Shown here one piece after another: positions 1-6,877 of a stretch of 7,455 nucleotides of DNA. A program made the translations under genes and the position numbers. A model generated the notes under the pieces. That model did not search any database and was not told the DNA's origin. It worked only from the letters and a program-made list of their open reading frames with translations. Source of the stretch: Deltaproteobacteria bacterium (GTDB lineage Bacteria; Desulfobacterota; DSM-4660; Desulfatiglandales; Desulfatiglandaceae); assembly GCA_019314425.1 (NCBI GenBank), contig JAFCZI010000112.1, forward strand, positions 1 to 7,455, written 5' to 3'. Positions within the stretch are counted from its first letter, which is position 1. Every line of letters begins with the position of its first letter.

Positions 1-8
1 CCCCTTAT

Positions 9-33
9 CCCCCATGACGGGGGTTGCGTTTTT
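9..33 (+). terminator. Weak terminator-like hairpin at left edge
   Basis: A five-pair all-GC stem (CCCCC at 9-13, GGGGG at 19-23) encloses a five-base loop (ATGAC). After five more bases comes a run of five T (29-33). This could end transcription of a plus-strand gene lying left of the window. The stem is short and the T-run is not adjacent to it, so this is only a candidate. Confidence 0.3.
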
Positions 34-70
34 CTTGGGAAAGCTCTAATATTAAAGAGGCGCCACAGAT

Positions 71-99
71 ATATCGTGAGAATTCCGGGAACACGATAT
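71..99. repeat. Inverted repeat upstream of the phosphopantetheinyl transferase gene
   Basis: ATATCGTG (71-78) is matched perfectly by its reverse complement CACGATAT (92-99), with a 13-base spacer. The spacer contains a second small palindrome, TTCCGGGAA (83-91), whose centre is offset by two bases from the outer one. The right arm runs into a TTGACA hexamer (99-104), a possible -35 box, although no good -10 box follows at 16-18 bases. The layout would suit a dimeric regulator binding just upstream of the gene, but no regulator is identified. Confidence 0.4.
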
Positions 100-169
100 T
101 GACAACGGGTGCCGGCTACGACATTTTTTTTAATGATATTTCGGTGTGATCCATGAAATCAGGTGCAAA

Positions 170-919
170 ATGGTATTGAATATGGGTGGATCTGAAGCGC
201 TGAAATTGCCTATGGATTGGGTCGATCTTTGGTGGGAAGATATTGATAGCCAGGTTAAACGGATCCCCGAGTTCTGGATTGCTTTGTCTGAAGACGAACG
301 AAAACGGGCTGCGAGATTTCGGATGGACCGCCACCGGGAGCGATTCACCGTTTGTCGGGGCAGGCTCAGGGAAATTCTGAGCGGTTATTCGAATGGGCTT
401 CCGAAAGCGATTCGATTCCGAAAAGGCCCTGGCGGGAAACCGGTCATGAATGGAGACACCCCCGGGATTTTTTTTAACCTCTCCCATTGCGGCGGGCATG
501 CGCTCTATGCGGTTGCATATGGCAGGGAAGTGGGGATTGACGTTGAGGCGGTTCGACCGAAACCGAAAGCTGCCGCCCTGGTGGATCGCTTTTTTTCAAT
601 CAAAGAGAGGGAGGCCTTTCAAACGCTTGAGCCTCACGACAGGGAGGCGGCTTTTTTTGCCGGATGGACACGCAAGGAGGCTTATGTGAAGGCGGTGGGA
701 AAGGGGTTGCGGTTTCCCCTGGACCAGTTCGATGTTTCCCTGAAGCCCGGGGATCAAAACGCCCTGCTTCGCGTGGAAGGCGCACCGGAAGAAGTGAAGC
801 GCTGGTCACTGCGGGATATCGATCTGGGTCCGGGCTTCCGGGCGGCTCTGGCGGTGGAGATGACGAACCCATCTCCCGATAAAGATATTTCAACCCGATT
901 CAGGCAACATCACCTGTGA
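170..919 (+). CDS. Sfp-type 4'-phosphopantetheinyl transferase
   Basis: The protein transfers the 4'-phosphopantetheine arm of coenzyme A to a serine of carrier proteins (acyl, peptidyl or aryl carrier domains) in the cytoplasm. The family's landmarks are all visible, numbered from the ATG at 170: FNLSH at about 102-106, the Mg-binding GIDVE at 122-126, and the signature WTRKEAYVKAVGKGL at 166-180, with its Glu and two Lys. At 249 aa it is the usual length of the Sfp/Gsp group rather than the short AcpS group. The start is uncertain. The frame is open from a GTG at 146 (257 aa), but the ATG at 170 has a modest AGGTG four bases upstream, while 146 has no ribosome site; ATG 182 is a third option. 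No carrier protein, PKS or NRPS gene is in view, so its target is unknown. It converges on the glycosyltransferase gene with a 44-bp gap. Confidence 0.9.
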   Translation: MVLNMGGSEALKLPMDWVDLWWEDIDSQVKRIPEFWIALSEDERKRAARFRMDRHRERFTVCRGRLREILSGYSNGLPKAIRFRKGPGGKPVMNGDTPGIFFNLSHCGGHALYAVAYGREVGIDVEAVRPKPKAAALVDRFFSIKEREAFQTLEPHDREAAFFAGWTRKEAYVKAVGKGLRFPLDQFDVSLKPGDQNALLRVEGAPEEVKRWSLRDIDLGPGFRAALAVEMTNPSPDKDISTRFRQHHL

Positions 920-963
920 AAACCATGGGGGTGATATATGGTGAAGGGCCACATTGTGCCAGC

Positions 964-1653
964 TTATTGAAATAAGCCATATTTAACAATGACGTAAACG
1001 GCTTTGAAACCGTCCTTCCAACCGATTTTCTTTCCTTCTTCGTAACTCCTGCCGTAATAGGAGATGCCGACCTCGTAGACGCGACATTTTTTTCTGGCGA
1101 TTTTAGCGGTCAATTCGGGTTCGATGCCGAAGCGGTTCTGTTCGAGGGTAATATCCTTAATGATGTCTGCCCTGAAAGCCTTGTAACAGGTCTCCATATC
1201 CGTCAGGTTCAGGTTTGTGAACATGTTGGAGAAAAGCGTGAGCATACGATTGCCCACGTAATGCCAGAACATGTGAACCCGGTGGGGACCGTCGCCCATG
1301 AATCGGGAACCGTAAACCACGTCGGCCCGCCCATCCAGAATGGGTCCCAGCAGCTTGGGGTACTCCATGGGATCATATTCCAAATCGGCATCCTGAATCA
1401 GCACGATGTCACCGGTGACATGGCAAAGGCCGGATCTGATGGCCGCGCCCTTTCCCATATTCCCGGTATGATAAACGGTTTTGGCAACCTTTTCCTCCAG
1501 CTTCTCACGGATCAGTTCCGTTGTGCCGTCACTGGAAGCGTCATCCACCAGAATAATCTCCTTATCCTTTACGGGGGACGCCATTACACGCTGAATCAGT
1601 GATGCCAGATGGGCTTTTTCGTTATAACAGGGAATAATAATGGATAGTTTCAT
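964..1653 (-). CDS. Family 2 glycosyltransferase, polyprenyl-phosphate sugar synthase type
   Basis: This 229-aa GT-A fold protein resembles dolichyl-phosphate mannose synthase and bacterial undecaprenyl-phosphate glycosyltransferases, which move a sugar from a nucleotide donor to a lipid phosphate at the inner face of the membrane. The N-terminus IIPCYNE (6-12) and VDDASSDGT (36-44) bind the nucleotide. QDADLEYDP (87-95) supplies the metal-binding DxD. Also typical of the group are the ETCYKAFR segment (154-161), [12 protein letters not shown] (175-186) and [15 protein letters not shown] (201-215). No transmembrane segment follows the catalytic domain, so it is a short, soluble or peripheral form unlike GtrB/ArnC types with two C-terminal helices. 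The start is well supported: GGAGG lies nine bases upstream. It is transcribed alone, divergent from the dehydrogenase and convergent with the transferase gene. Donor and acceptor cannot be read from sequence. Confidence 0.92.
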   Translation of the reverse strand: MKLSIIIPCYNEKAHLASLIQRVMASPVKDKEIILVDDASSDGTTELIREKLEEKVAKTVYHTGNMGKGAAIRSGLCHVTGDIVLIQDADLEYDPMEYPKLLGPILDGRADVVYGSRFMGDGPHRVHMFWHYVGNRMLTLFSNMFTNLNLTDMETCYKAFRADIIKDITLEQNRFGIEPELTAKIARKKCRVYEVGISYYGRSYEEGKKIGWKDGFKAVYVIVKYGLFQ

Positions 1654-1662
1654 GACAGGCGG

Positions 1663-1667
1663 CCTCC
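1663..1667 (-). promoter_or_regulatory. Ribosome binding site of the glycosyltransferase
   Basis: CCTCC on the plus strand reads GGAGG on the coding strand, nine bases before the ATG at 1653. It fixes that start. A perfect 10-bp palindrome TAGGGCCCTA (1671-1680) lies just upstream of it; I cannot assign it a role. Confidence 0.75.
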
Positions 1668-1715
1668 GATTAGGGCCCTACAATTTCAAGTGCCGGACGA
1701 TCAGGCTTCAGACTA

Positions 1716-1744
1716 TTTTTATCTATATTTAAGCGCAAAGGCAA
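1716..1744 (-). promoter_or_regulatory. Possible promoter of the glycosyltransferase
   Basis: On the minus strand TTGCCT (1739-1744) is followed after 17 bases by TAAAAA (1716-1721) in an AT-rich stretch. Both boxes are imperfect and overlapping alternatives exist, such as TATAGA a little upstream. The region must hold the gene's promoter, since the only neighbour on that side is transcribed the other way, but the exact site is uncertain. Confidence 0.3.
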
Positions 1745-1772
1745 GCCGAAGATGGCAATCTGTTTTTTGGCC

Positions 1773-1801
1773 TTGACGGGTGCGTTTTGAAATTCGATAA
1801 T
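1773..1801 (+). promoter_or_regulatory. Sigma70-like promoter of the dehydrogenase-helicase unit
   Basis: TTGACG (1773-1778) and GATAAT (1796-1801) each match five of six consensus bases and are separated by the ideal 17 bases. Transcription would start near 1808, giving a leader of about 50 nt before the ATG at 1861. No further plus-strand promoter is needed for the helicase gene, which follows four bases after the dehydrogenase stop. Confidence 0.65.
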
Positions 1802-1848
1802 GCGGCTCGGGTTTTGAGAAAATAAAGCCGGTTTTTTTGAAAAATTAT

Positions 1849-1853
1849 GGAGG
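1849..1853 (+). promoter_or_regulatory. Ribosome binding site deciding the dehydrogenase start
   Basis: GGAGG lies seven bases before the ATG at 1861. This is near-ideal spacing and argues against the in-frame TTG at 1837, which would place the site inside the coding region. Confidence 0.85.
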
Positions 1854-1860
1854 TTCGTTT

Positions 1861-3498
1861 ATGACGCATCAAAAAGCAATGGACCCTGAACTTTTGAACA
1901 TGGTTCTGGATACCATTGATAAATTAGAAAAAGAAAAGCTTCCCATTGATACAAAGCTCGAAATGGATCGCCAGGGGGATTTCCCAACCGAGTTGATCCG
2001 GTTTATGCTGGGGCCGGATATTGCGCTCCACCTCATTTTTATTCCGGAGGCTTACGGGGGGCTGGGCGCCGGCGCCACGGAAATCGCCATCGTAAGCGAG
2101 CGGATGGCGAAGATGGACCTGGCGGTGGCTACGTCTTTTCTGGCCATCTGCCTGGGAATGGATCCCATTCGGGTGGGCTCTACCCCGGAACAGAAAGAAA
2201 AGTATATTGGGAAGATTGCCGAGGAAGGCCTGGTGGTTGCTTACGGTGTTACGGAGCCTGAGGCGGGCAGCAATGTTCAATCGCTGAAGACCAAGGCGGT
2301 ACGTGTCCTGGATGAAGGCGGACAGGTCAAAGGATACCGGATCAACGGCCAGAAACAATTCATCACCAACGGCGGTGTGGCGCAGCTTTACACCATTCTG
2401 GCCGATGCGCCGGACGGCCCCTCTTTCTTTATCGTTCCGGGTGGCGCTGAAGGTCTGGTGCCCGGCAAACATGAGGATAAACATGGGATTCGTGCTTCAG
2501 ACACCTGTCCCCTGTCCCTGGAAGATCTCTATGTTCCCGTGGAGGATCTTGTGGGGGGTGTGGAAGGACAAGGTTTGAAGCAGGCCAACGAAGTGTTCGG
2601 GTACACCCGGCTCATGGTGGCCACATTCGGTCTGGGTTGCGGTGTGGCGGCGCTTGAAAGGACGATCAAATACGCCAAGGAACGGGTTCAGTTCGGTACG
2701 ACCCTGATTGAAAAGCAGGGATATACCCACCAGCTTCTGGTGCCTCACGCCGTGCAGCTGGAGGCGGCCAGGGCCCATATCGAAGAGGTGGCCCGGCGTT
2801 TGGATACGGATGAAAAAGACTTGCAGGTGGAAGGCTCCATTGCCAAGTACTTCGCCACCGAGGCGGGGGATGCCATGGCCAACGATGCGATTCAGGCATT
2901 TGGGGGGTATGGTTATATTCGGGAATACGAGGTGGAAAAGATCAAACGGGATGTGAAGATCCTGACCATTTATGAGGGAACCAGCGAAATTCAGCGGAGC
3001 ATCATCGCCATGTTCCGGCTCAGATCAACCGTCCGTTCCAAGGGCGGTTTCTACAATGAAATAGCGGATGGGCTGGCCCAATTGTCGGTGGAAACCGGCG
3101 GTCCCATGCTGGCGGATGCCATGCGGCTGATGAATGAAGTGATTCAAGGCGCTCGGAAAGGGAAGCTCACCAAGAGCCAGTACGTCATGTTCCAGCTGGC
3201 GGATATGATGACTTGGGCGGAGGTGGCAAATGCCCTGTGCCGAAAGGCCGCCGCCGATGAAAGTGATCCGGCGTCCATGAAAGCCGCTGCCCGAACCCCG
3301 GTATTTATGAAAGCTGCCGCACGGCTTTTTGCACGGGAAGCCATCGGTAAGATTCGTGCCAACGGACTTCTGATCAGCCAGGGGTGCGGAACGATTCTGG
3401 AGGATGTGGCCTCAAAATTGACCGCGCTCAATACGGAGCAGGTTCTGACCGGCAGTCTGGCGGATATGGATATCATTTCAAAAGAACTGGCGGCCTAG
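1861..3498 (+). CDS. Acyl-CoA dehydrogenase with C-terminal extension
   Basis: This flavoenzyme (545 aa) introduces a trans-2 double bond into acyl-CoA, the first step of beta-oxidation, and passes electrons to an electron-transfer flavoprotein. The N-terminal helical domain (about 1-125) leads to the FAD-site motif VTEPEAGSN (130-138), where the usual final Asp is Asn. KQFITNG (165-171) also belongs to the middle domain. The second signature runs QAFGGYGYIREYEVEKIKRD (345-364), and IYEGTSEIQR (370-379) holds Glu372 at the place of the catalytic base of medium-chain enzymes. Ordinary members stop near 380-390 aa. This one continues about 165 residues as a mostly helical, Ala-rich region, reminiscent in size of the C-terminal domain of VLCAD/ACAD9, which serves membrane contact and dimerisation. 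That region contains a short repeat, MKAAAR at 473-478 and 483-488. Substrate chain length cannot be judged. The start rests on the GGAGG at 1849. Confidence 0.93.
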   Translation: MTHQKAMDPELLNMVLDTIDKLEKEKLPIDTKLEMDRQGDFPTELIRFMLGPDIALHLIFIPEAYGGLGAGATEIAIVSERMAKMDLAVATSFLAICLGMDPIRVGSTPEQKEKYIGKIAEEGLVVAYGVTEPEAGSNVQSLKTKAVRVLDEGGQVKGYRINGQKQFITNGGVAQLYTILADAPDGPSFFIVPGGAEGLVPGKHEDKHGIRASDTCPLSLEDLYVPVEDLVGGVEGQGLKQANEVFGYTRLMVATFGLGCGVAALERTIKYAKERVQFGTTLIEKQGYTHQLLVPHAVQLEAARAHIEEVARRLDTDEKDLQVEGSIAKYFATEAGDAMANDAIQAFGGYGYIREYEVEKIKRDVKILTIYEGTSEIQRSIIAMFRLRSTVRSKGGFYNEIADGLAQLSVETGGPMLADAMRLMNEVIQGARKGKLTKSQYVMFQLADMMTWAEVANALCRKAAADESDPASMKAAARTPVFMKAAARLFAREAIGKIRANGLLISQGCGTILEDVASKLTALNTEQVLTGSLADMDIISKELAA

Positions 3499-3502
3499 AT
3501 CA

Positions 3503-6238
3503 GTGTCCCCGAAAAGACAATACCGAAAACCCAGAAGACTTCCTCGCTCCGGTAAGAAGACATTGCCGAGGAGCGGGGACAAGTATACTGACCCGAAAAT
3601 TGATCATGGCCTTAAATCAATTTTTGAAAGAATCGGCGTTCCCGGCGAGACGGTTTTTGTTCCGGATCCGTTCCAGTTGGAAGCCGTTGAACTGGTTCAA
3701 AACGACGATGTTCTGGTCAGCGCACCCACCGGGTCGGGGAAAACCTGGATTGCCGTTCAGGCCATTGAGTTCTGTTTGGCAAGAGGTCTCCGTGTCTGGT
3801 ACGCCTCTCCTCTGAAAGCCCTTTCCAATTCGATTTATCAGGAATTCATAAAACAATTCGGGGCTTCCCATTGCGGCATCCTGACCGGCGACCGCAAAGA
3901 GAATGCCGACGCCCCCGTGATTGTGGGGACCACCGAGATCCTCAGGAACCAGCTCTACGACGCCATGCACAAGGGGGTCAGTATTGGAACGGACCTGGTC
4001 ATTCTTGATGAAGCACATTATTTGAGTGATCCCGATCGAGGTGTTGTATGGGAGGAGGTGCTGATCTATCTTCCCGCGCGGGTACGGCTGTTGCTCCTTT
4101 CCGCTACCGTCAGTAATCCCGAAGAGCTCTGTGCCTGGTTGAAGCAGGTTCGCGGTGTTCCCAACCGGATTGTGCTTTCAACGGAACGGCCCGTTCCGCT
4201 GGAAACGCTGTTTCTGTTTCCGGATGGTCTGGTGACCGCGCTCGGTTCAAAAAAAGGATTGGGTTCCAAGGTCAAAAAGTTTCTGGGTTCAAAAGAGGGA
4301 CGGGGCGGCGGCCGATCGGAAAAGATTGAATACGGTAGAATATTGGCGTGTTTGAAGAAGTTGGACCTGCTGCCGGCAATCTTTTTCCTTAAATCGAGGG
4401 CTGACTGCGATCGGGCCCTTGCCACCTGTTCCACCGTAAAAAAACCGCCGGAGATCGCGCGGCGGATGAAGGGACTTGTTAAAGCCTTTGTCAAAGAATA
4501 TCCCCATCTTGAAGGACACCGTCAAACCAAACCCCTTTTGGATTCCCTGGTGGGTTCCCATCACGGGGGGCAGCTACCCTATTGGAAGGTGCTCGTTGAG
4601 CAGATGATGAACAAGGGATTGCTGGAGGCTATTTTTTCCACATCAACGGTTGCGGCAGGCGTTAATTTTCCGGCAAGATCGGTGGTGTTGTTCCAGAGCG
4701 ATCGTTATAACGGCCATGAATTCGCCGATCTCACCCCGACGGCCCTGCACCAGATGGTCGGACGAGCCGGAAGGCGGGGGATGGATAACATCGGTTTTTC
4801 ACTGGTTGTGCCGGGGTATTACCAGAAACCCAAGCTGATCAATGAATTGATGTCTTCACCCCCGGATCCCATATTGAGCCAGATTCACATCAATTTTTCC
4901 ATGATCCTCAATCTTCTGTTGTCTCACACGCCCCTTGAGGTAAAAGATTTGCTGGAAAGATCGTTTGCCGCTTTTCAGGAAAAGGAGCGTGGCGGGGGGG
5001 ATGGAAAGCGCCTGAGAACCCTCTTGTCGGATTTGGAAAAAAGTCTGCCCCAGGCGCTCTGCGACGCGTCCGATCCCTATGAAGTGCTTGAGTATATTCA
5101 GGAAACCGCTCACGTCAAAGAGGTTAGCAGTAGATCCCCCAAATCAATCGAATACAACCGTCGGGTAACGGCAAGCCTGCCCCATTTGATCCCTGGAAGA
5201 CTCTTCCGTCACAAAAATGGAAACATTTATGTGGTATTCAAGGCTTATATGGATCAGGCGCGGCTGATCTGTGCTGCCCACAATATCCGTAAAAAAGATA
5301 GTCGAGCCCGGCGCCAACTGACCCTGCGACGGGTGGATCTGGCCCAGATTGAGGTTATTTATGACCGGGTGGTTCAGCTCCCGGATGATTATTCGCGGGA
5401 TGGGTTGGACCAGCTTTTGGGGGGGGTATTCCGCAAAGACCTGGCGGTTCTGGAAATAGAAAATCCTGAAATCGAACCGGATGAAACGCCTGATGCGGCA
5501 CCGGACGAAGATAAAAAAACGCCATGTGAACCCTGCGTTCATTTTGATCTTTGCCATGGCAAAACGGACCGCCATTTTAACCGTCTCCTTGCGGCATTTC
5601 CGCATTTTTTAATTCCAGGGTCCAGGAAGCACATTGAAGCATCGGAGAGCGGATTGTGGTTGAGTTTCAAGCAACATTTGCGGTTTTTGAAAGAGACCGG
5701 GTTCGTGGATGCCGAGGACCGGTTGACCGACGATGGCCAGTGGGCTTCCAATCTGAGGGTGGATCAACCCCTCCTCATTGCCGAAGCTATCCGACAGGGC
5801 GCCTTCGATGGCCCATTTTTTAATTCCATGGCACCGGAGGTTTTTGCGGGTGGTATGGCGCCGTTTGTGTGGGACAGGACTCAGGAAGTGGATTTGAGAG
5901 GCACGGCCGGCATGGACCTGACCCCGGTGGAAGAGGTGTTTCGCGGTATGTTGGACCATCTTCGCGACTTTATGGCCTTGAAAGACCTTCGAGGGTTTAA
6001 AACGCCTGCCATTTCGTTCTGGCCGTCTGCCATCCTTTTCATGTGGGCCAGGGGCGCCACCTGGGAAACGCTTCTGGAAGTGGTTTCAGTGGGTGAGGGA
6101 GATCTGGCTTCCCTGATCATGAGAACCGCTGATCATTTAAGACAGGTGGCGGCGCTCAGGGAAACCCATCCCGCGTTGGCGGATACCGCCGCCAAAAGCA
6201 TCGCACTGATCCTTCGCGAGCCGGTTTATCTTTTCTAA
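3503..6238 (+). CDS. Ski2/Mtr4/HelY-like DExH-box helicase
   Basis: A 911-aa superfamily 2 helicase. Visible core motifs are a Q-like PDPFQ (54-58), Walker A APTGSGKT (74-81), ASPLKALSN (101-109), GTTEILR (142-148), DEAH (169-172), SAT (200-202), the motif V region STVAAGVNFP (381-390) and motif VI QMVGRAGRRG (417-426). The tail fits the Ski2 group. HLIPGRL (561-567) begins a beta-rich segment like the PGRL stretch of Mtr4. A Cys cluster CEPCVHFDLC follows at 675-684. A DSHCT-like helical end includes RVDQPLLIAEAI (752-763) and GDLASLIMRTADHLRQVA (866-883). Eukaryotic relatives feed RNA to the exosome, and actinobacterial HelY is of similar length; the substrate here is unknown. The basic N-terminus (KRQYRKPRRLPRSGKK) may bind nucleic acid. 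Between the two RecA domains LGSK occurs three times (247-250, 253-256, 261-264). The GTG start has no clear ribosome site and lies four bases after the dehydrogenase stop, suggesting translational coupling. Confidence 0.92.
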   Translation: MSPKRQYRKPRRLPRSGKKTLPRSGDKYTDPKIDHGLKSIFERIGVPGETVFVPDPFQLEAVELVQNDDVLVSAPTGSGKTWIAVQAIEFCLARGLRVWYASPLKALSNSIYQEFIKQFGASHCGILTGDRKENADAPVIVGTTEILRNQLYDAMHKGVSIGTDLVILDEAHYLSDPDRGVVWEEVLIYLPARVRLLLLSATVSNPEELCAWLKQVRGVPNRIVLSTERPVPLETLFLFPDGLVTALGSKKGLGSKVKKFLGSKEGRGGGRSEKIEYGRILACLKKLDLLPAIFFLKSRADCDRALATCSTVKKPPEIARRMKGLVKAFVKEYPHLEGHRQTKPLLDSLVGSHHGGQLPYWKVLVEQMMNKGLLEAIFSTSTVAAGVNFPARSVVLFQSDRYNGHEFADLTPTALHQMVGRAGRRGMDNIGFSLVVPGYYQKPKLINELMSSPPDPILSQIHINFSMILNLLLSHTPLEVKDLLERSFAAFQEKERGGGDGKRLRTLLSDLEKSLPQALCDASDPYEVLEYIQETAHVKEVSSRSPKSIEYNRRVTASLPHLIPGRLFRHKNGNIYVVFKAYMDQARLICAAHNIRKKDSRARRQLTLRRVDLAQIEVIYDRVVQLPDDYSRDGLDQLLGGVFRKDLAVLEIENPEIEPDETPDAAPDEDKKTPCEPCVHFDLCHGKTDRHFNRLLAAFPHFLIPGSRKHIEASESGLWLSFKQHLRFLKETGFVDAEDRLTDDGQWASNLRVDQPLLIAEAIRQGAFDGPFFNSMAPEVFAGGMAPFVWDRTQEVDLRGTAGMDLTPVEEVFRGMLDHLRDFMALKDLRGFKTPAISFWPSAILFMWARGATWETLLEVVSVGEGDLASLIMRTADHLRQVAALRETHPALADTAAKSIALILREPVYLF

Positions 6239-6258
6239 AGTTTTCAATCGTGGGCCGG

Positions 6259-6595
6259 TTAGTAGATGCAGGCATCTAAGATTGATAGCACATTTGCCAG
6301 CAGCTCATCTGAGGCACGTTCGATGCGCTTCGCTTGACGAGTGCGGAAGTCAACTGACTTGGCCTGCTCAACCATGATGAATCCAGTCAGACCGCTGTTT
6401 TTCGGAACAGGCACATGGAAAGGGAAACCTACGATCTGTGTTCGTTAGAGGACACACAATGGCTAAGCCGGTGCTTCGGTTAAACAAATCCTTGCTTACA
6501 ACCAAGGCAGGCCGTCGCCCTTTCTGTTCGTGACCGGACTGAGGATCGAAAGTAATGGCGATAATGTCGCCTTGTTTGGGGATATAAGCAGCCAT
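6259..6595 (-). pseudogene. mazF: mazF-type toxin gene interrupted by a one-base frameshift
   Basis: The frame starts at ATG 6595, directly after the antitoxin stop (TAGATG), with AAGGA ten bases upstream. It encodes a clear MazF/PemK beginning: GDI (9-11), FDPQSGHEQKGRRPALV (16-32) with the conserved Arg-Pro, and CPLTNT (48-53). After RFPF (56-59) the frame runs into unrelated residues and stops at about 6368 (75 aa). Moving one base forward in that spot continues with HVPVPKNSGLTGFIMVEQAK, then SVDFRTRQAKRIERASDELL, and ends at TAA 6259. The joined product is exactly 111 aa, the length of E. coli MazF. The 337-nt span is 112 codons plus one base. MazF is a ribosome-independent mRNA endonuclease. 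The truncated form lacks the VEQAKSVDFR segment, so it is probably inactive. The indel falls in homopolymer runs (6417-6427), so sequencing error or programmed slippage are alternatives. Confidence 0.85.
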
Positions 6596-6844
6596 CTACC
6601 ATGCTTCCTTACCGACCGGCTCTCCCCAATCGACTTCGCTGGCATGGTAGTCTTCGGGAATTTCCGCCACGAGATCCTCAAGACGGTACCGTCCGCGGAT
6701 TTTTCTGATGGGTGCAACAACGATGATGCCGTCTCGTACCACAACGTCCACCTCGTCCCCAACTCCAAGGCGAACATCTTCTAGCACGTTTTTGGCAAGA
6801 CGTAACCCCTGACTATTACCCCATTTTTGAATCTTTGTATGCAT
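6596..6844 (-). CDS. mazE: MazE antitoxin (AbrB/SpoVT family)
   Basis: This 82-aa protein should neutralise the neighbouring MazF toxin and repress their shared promoter. The N-terminal swapped-hairpin DNA-binding domain (about 1-47) shows IQKWGNSQGLRL (5-16), GVGDEVDVVV (27-36) and DGIIVVAPIRK (38-48), the standard pattern of the family. The acidic tail ends DWGEPVGKEAW, very close to the toxin-binding end of E. coli MazE (DWGEP..KE.W). The ATG at 6844 has a near-perfect AAGGAGGT about six bases upstream. The stop codon abuts the toxin ATG with no gap, so the two are translationally linked. The reading frame is complete, in contrast to the damaged toxin. Confidence 0.93.
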   Translation of the reverse strand: MHTKIQKWGNSQGLRLAKNVLEDVRLGVGDEVDVVVRDGIIVVAPIRKIRGRYRLEDLVAEIPEDYHASEVDWGEPVGKEAW

Positions 6845-6850
6845 ATAACG

Positions 6851-6858
6851 ACCTCCTT
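6851..6858 (-). promoter_or_regulatory. Strong ribosome binding site of mazE
   Basis: ACCTCCTT on the plus strand reads AAGGAGGT on the coding strand, a full match to the anti-Shine-Dalgarno core, six bases before the mazE start. Strong antitoxin translation ahead of a weakly primed toxin is normal for such modules. Confidence 0.8.
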
Positions 6859-6877
6859 AATGTATACCCAATGTATA
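6859..6877 (-). promoter_or_regulatory. Direct-repeat operator candidate of the first mazEF module
   Basis: AATGTATA occurs twice, at 6859-6866 and 6870-6877, with an 11-bp period, close to one helical turn. On the coding strand this reads TATACATT twice. One copy forms the -10 box and the other covers the expected transcription start, so a bound MazE/MazF complex would block initiation. MazEF modules are generally autorepressed; the assignment to this repeat is my inference. Confidence 0.55.

Noticed and set aside
909..935. ATCACC/GGTGAT stem between the convergent transferase and glycosyltransferase genes as a terminator.
   Set aside because: Six pairs with a 15-base loop and no T-run on either strand; too weak to call.
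1803..1838. CGGCT...AGCCG with a following run of seven T, resembling a terminator or attenuator before the dehydrogenase.
   Set aside because: The stem is only five pairs with an 18-base loop, and its left arm overlaps the predicted transcription start (about 1808), so it would hardly form in the RNA.
1837..1860. TTG at 1837 as the dehydrogenase start (553 aa).
   Set aside because: The GGAGG at 1849-1853 sits at ideal distance from ATG 1861 and would be inside the gene if TTG were used.
3384..3815. A 143-codon plus-strand frame overlapping the dehydrogenase end and helicase start.
   Set aside because: It lies in another frame over two well-supported genes and has no recognisable protein features.
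6530..6784. Plus-strand frame of 84 codons across the antitoxin and toxin.
   Set aside because: It is antisense to the convincing mazE/mazF frames and resembles no family.
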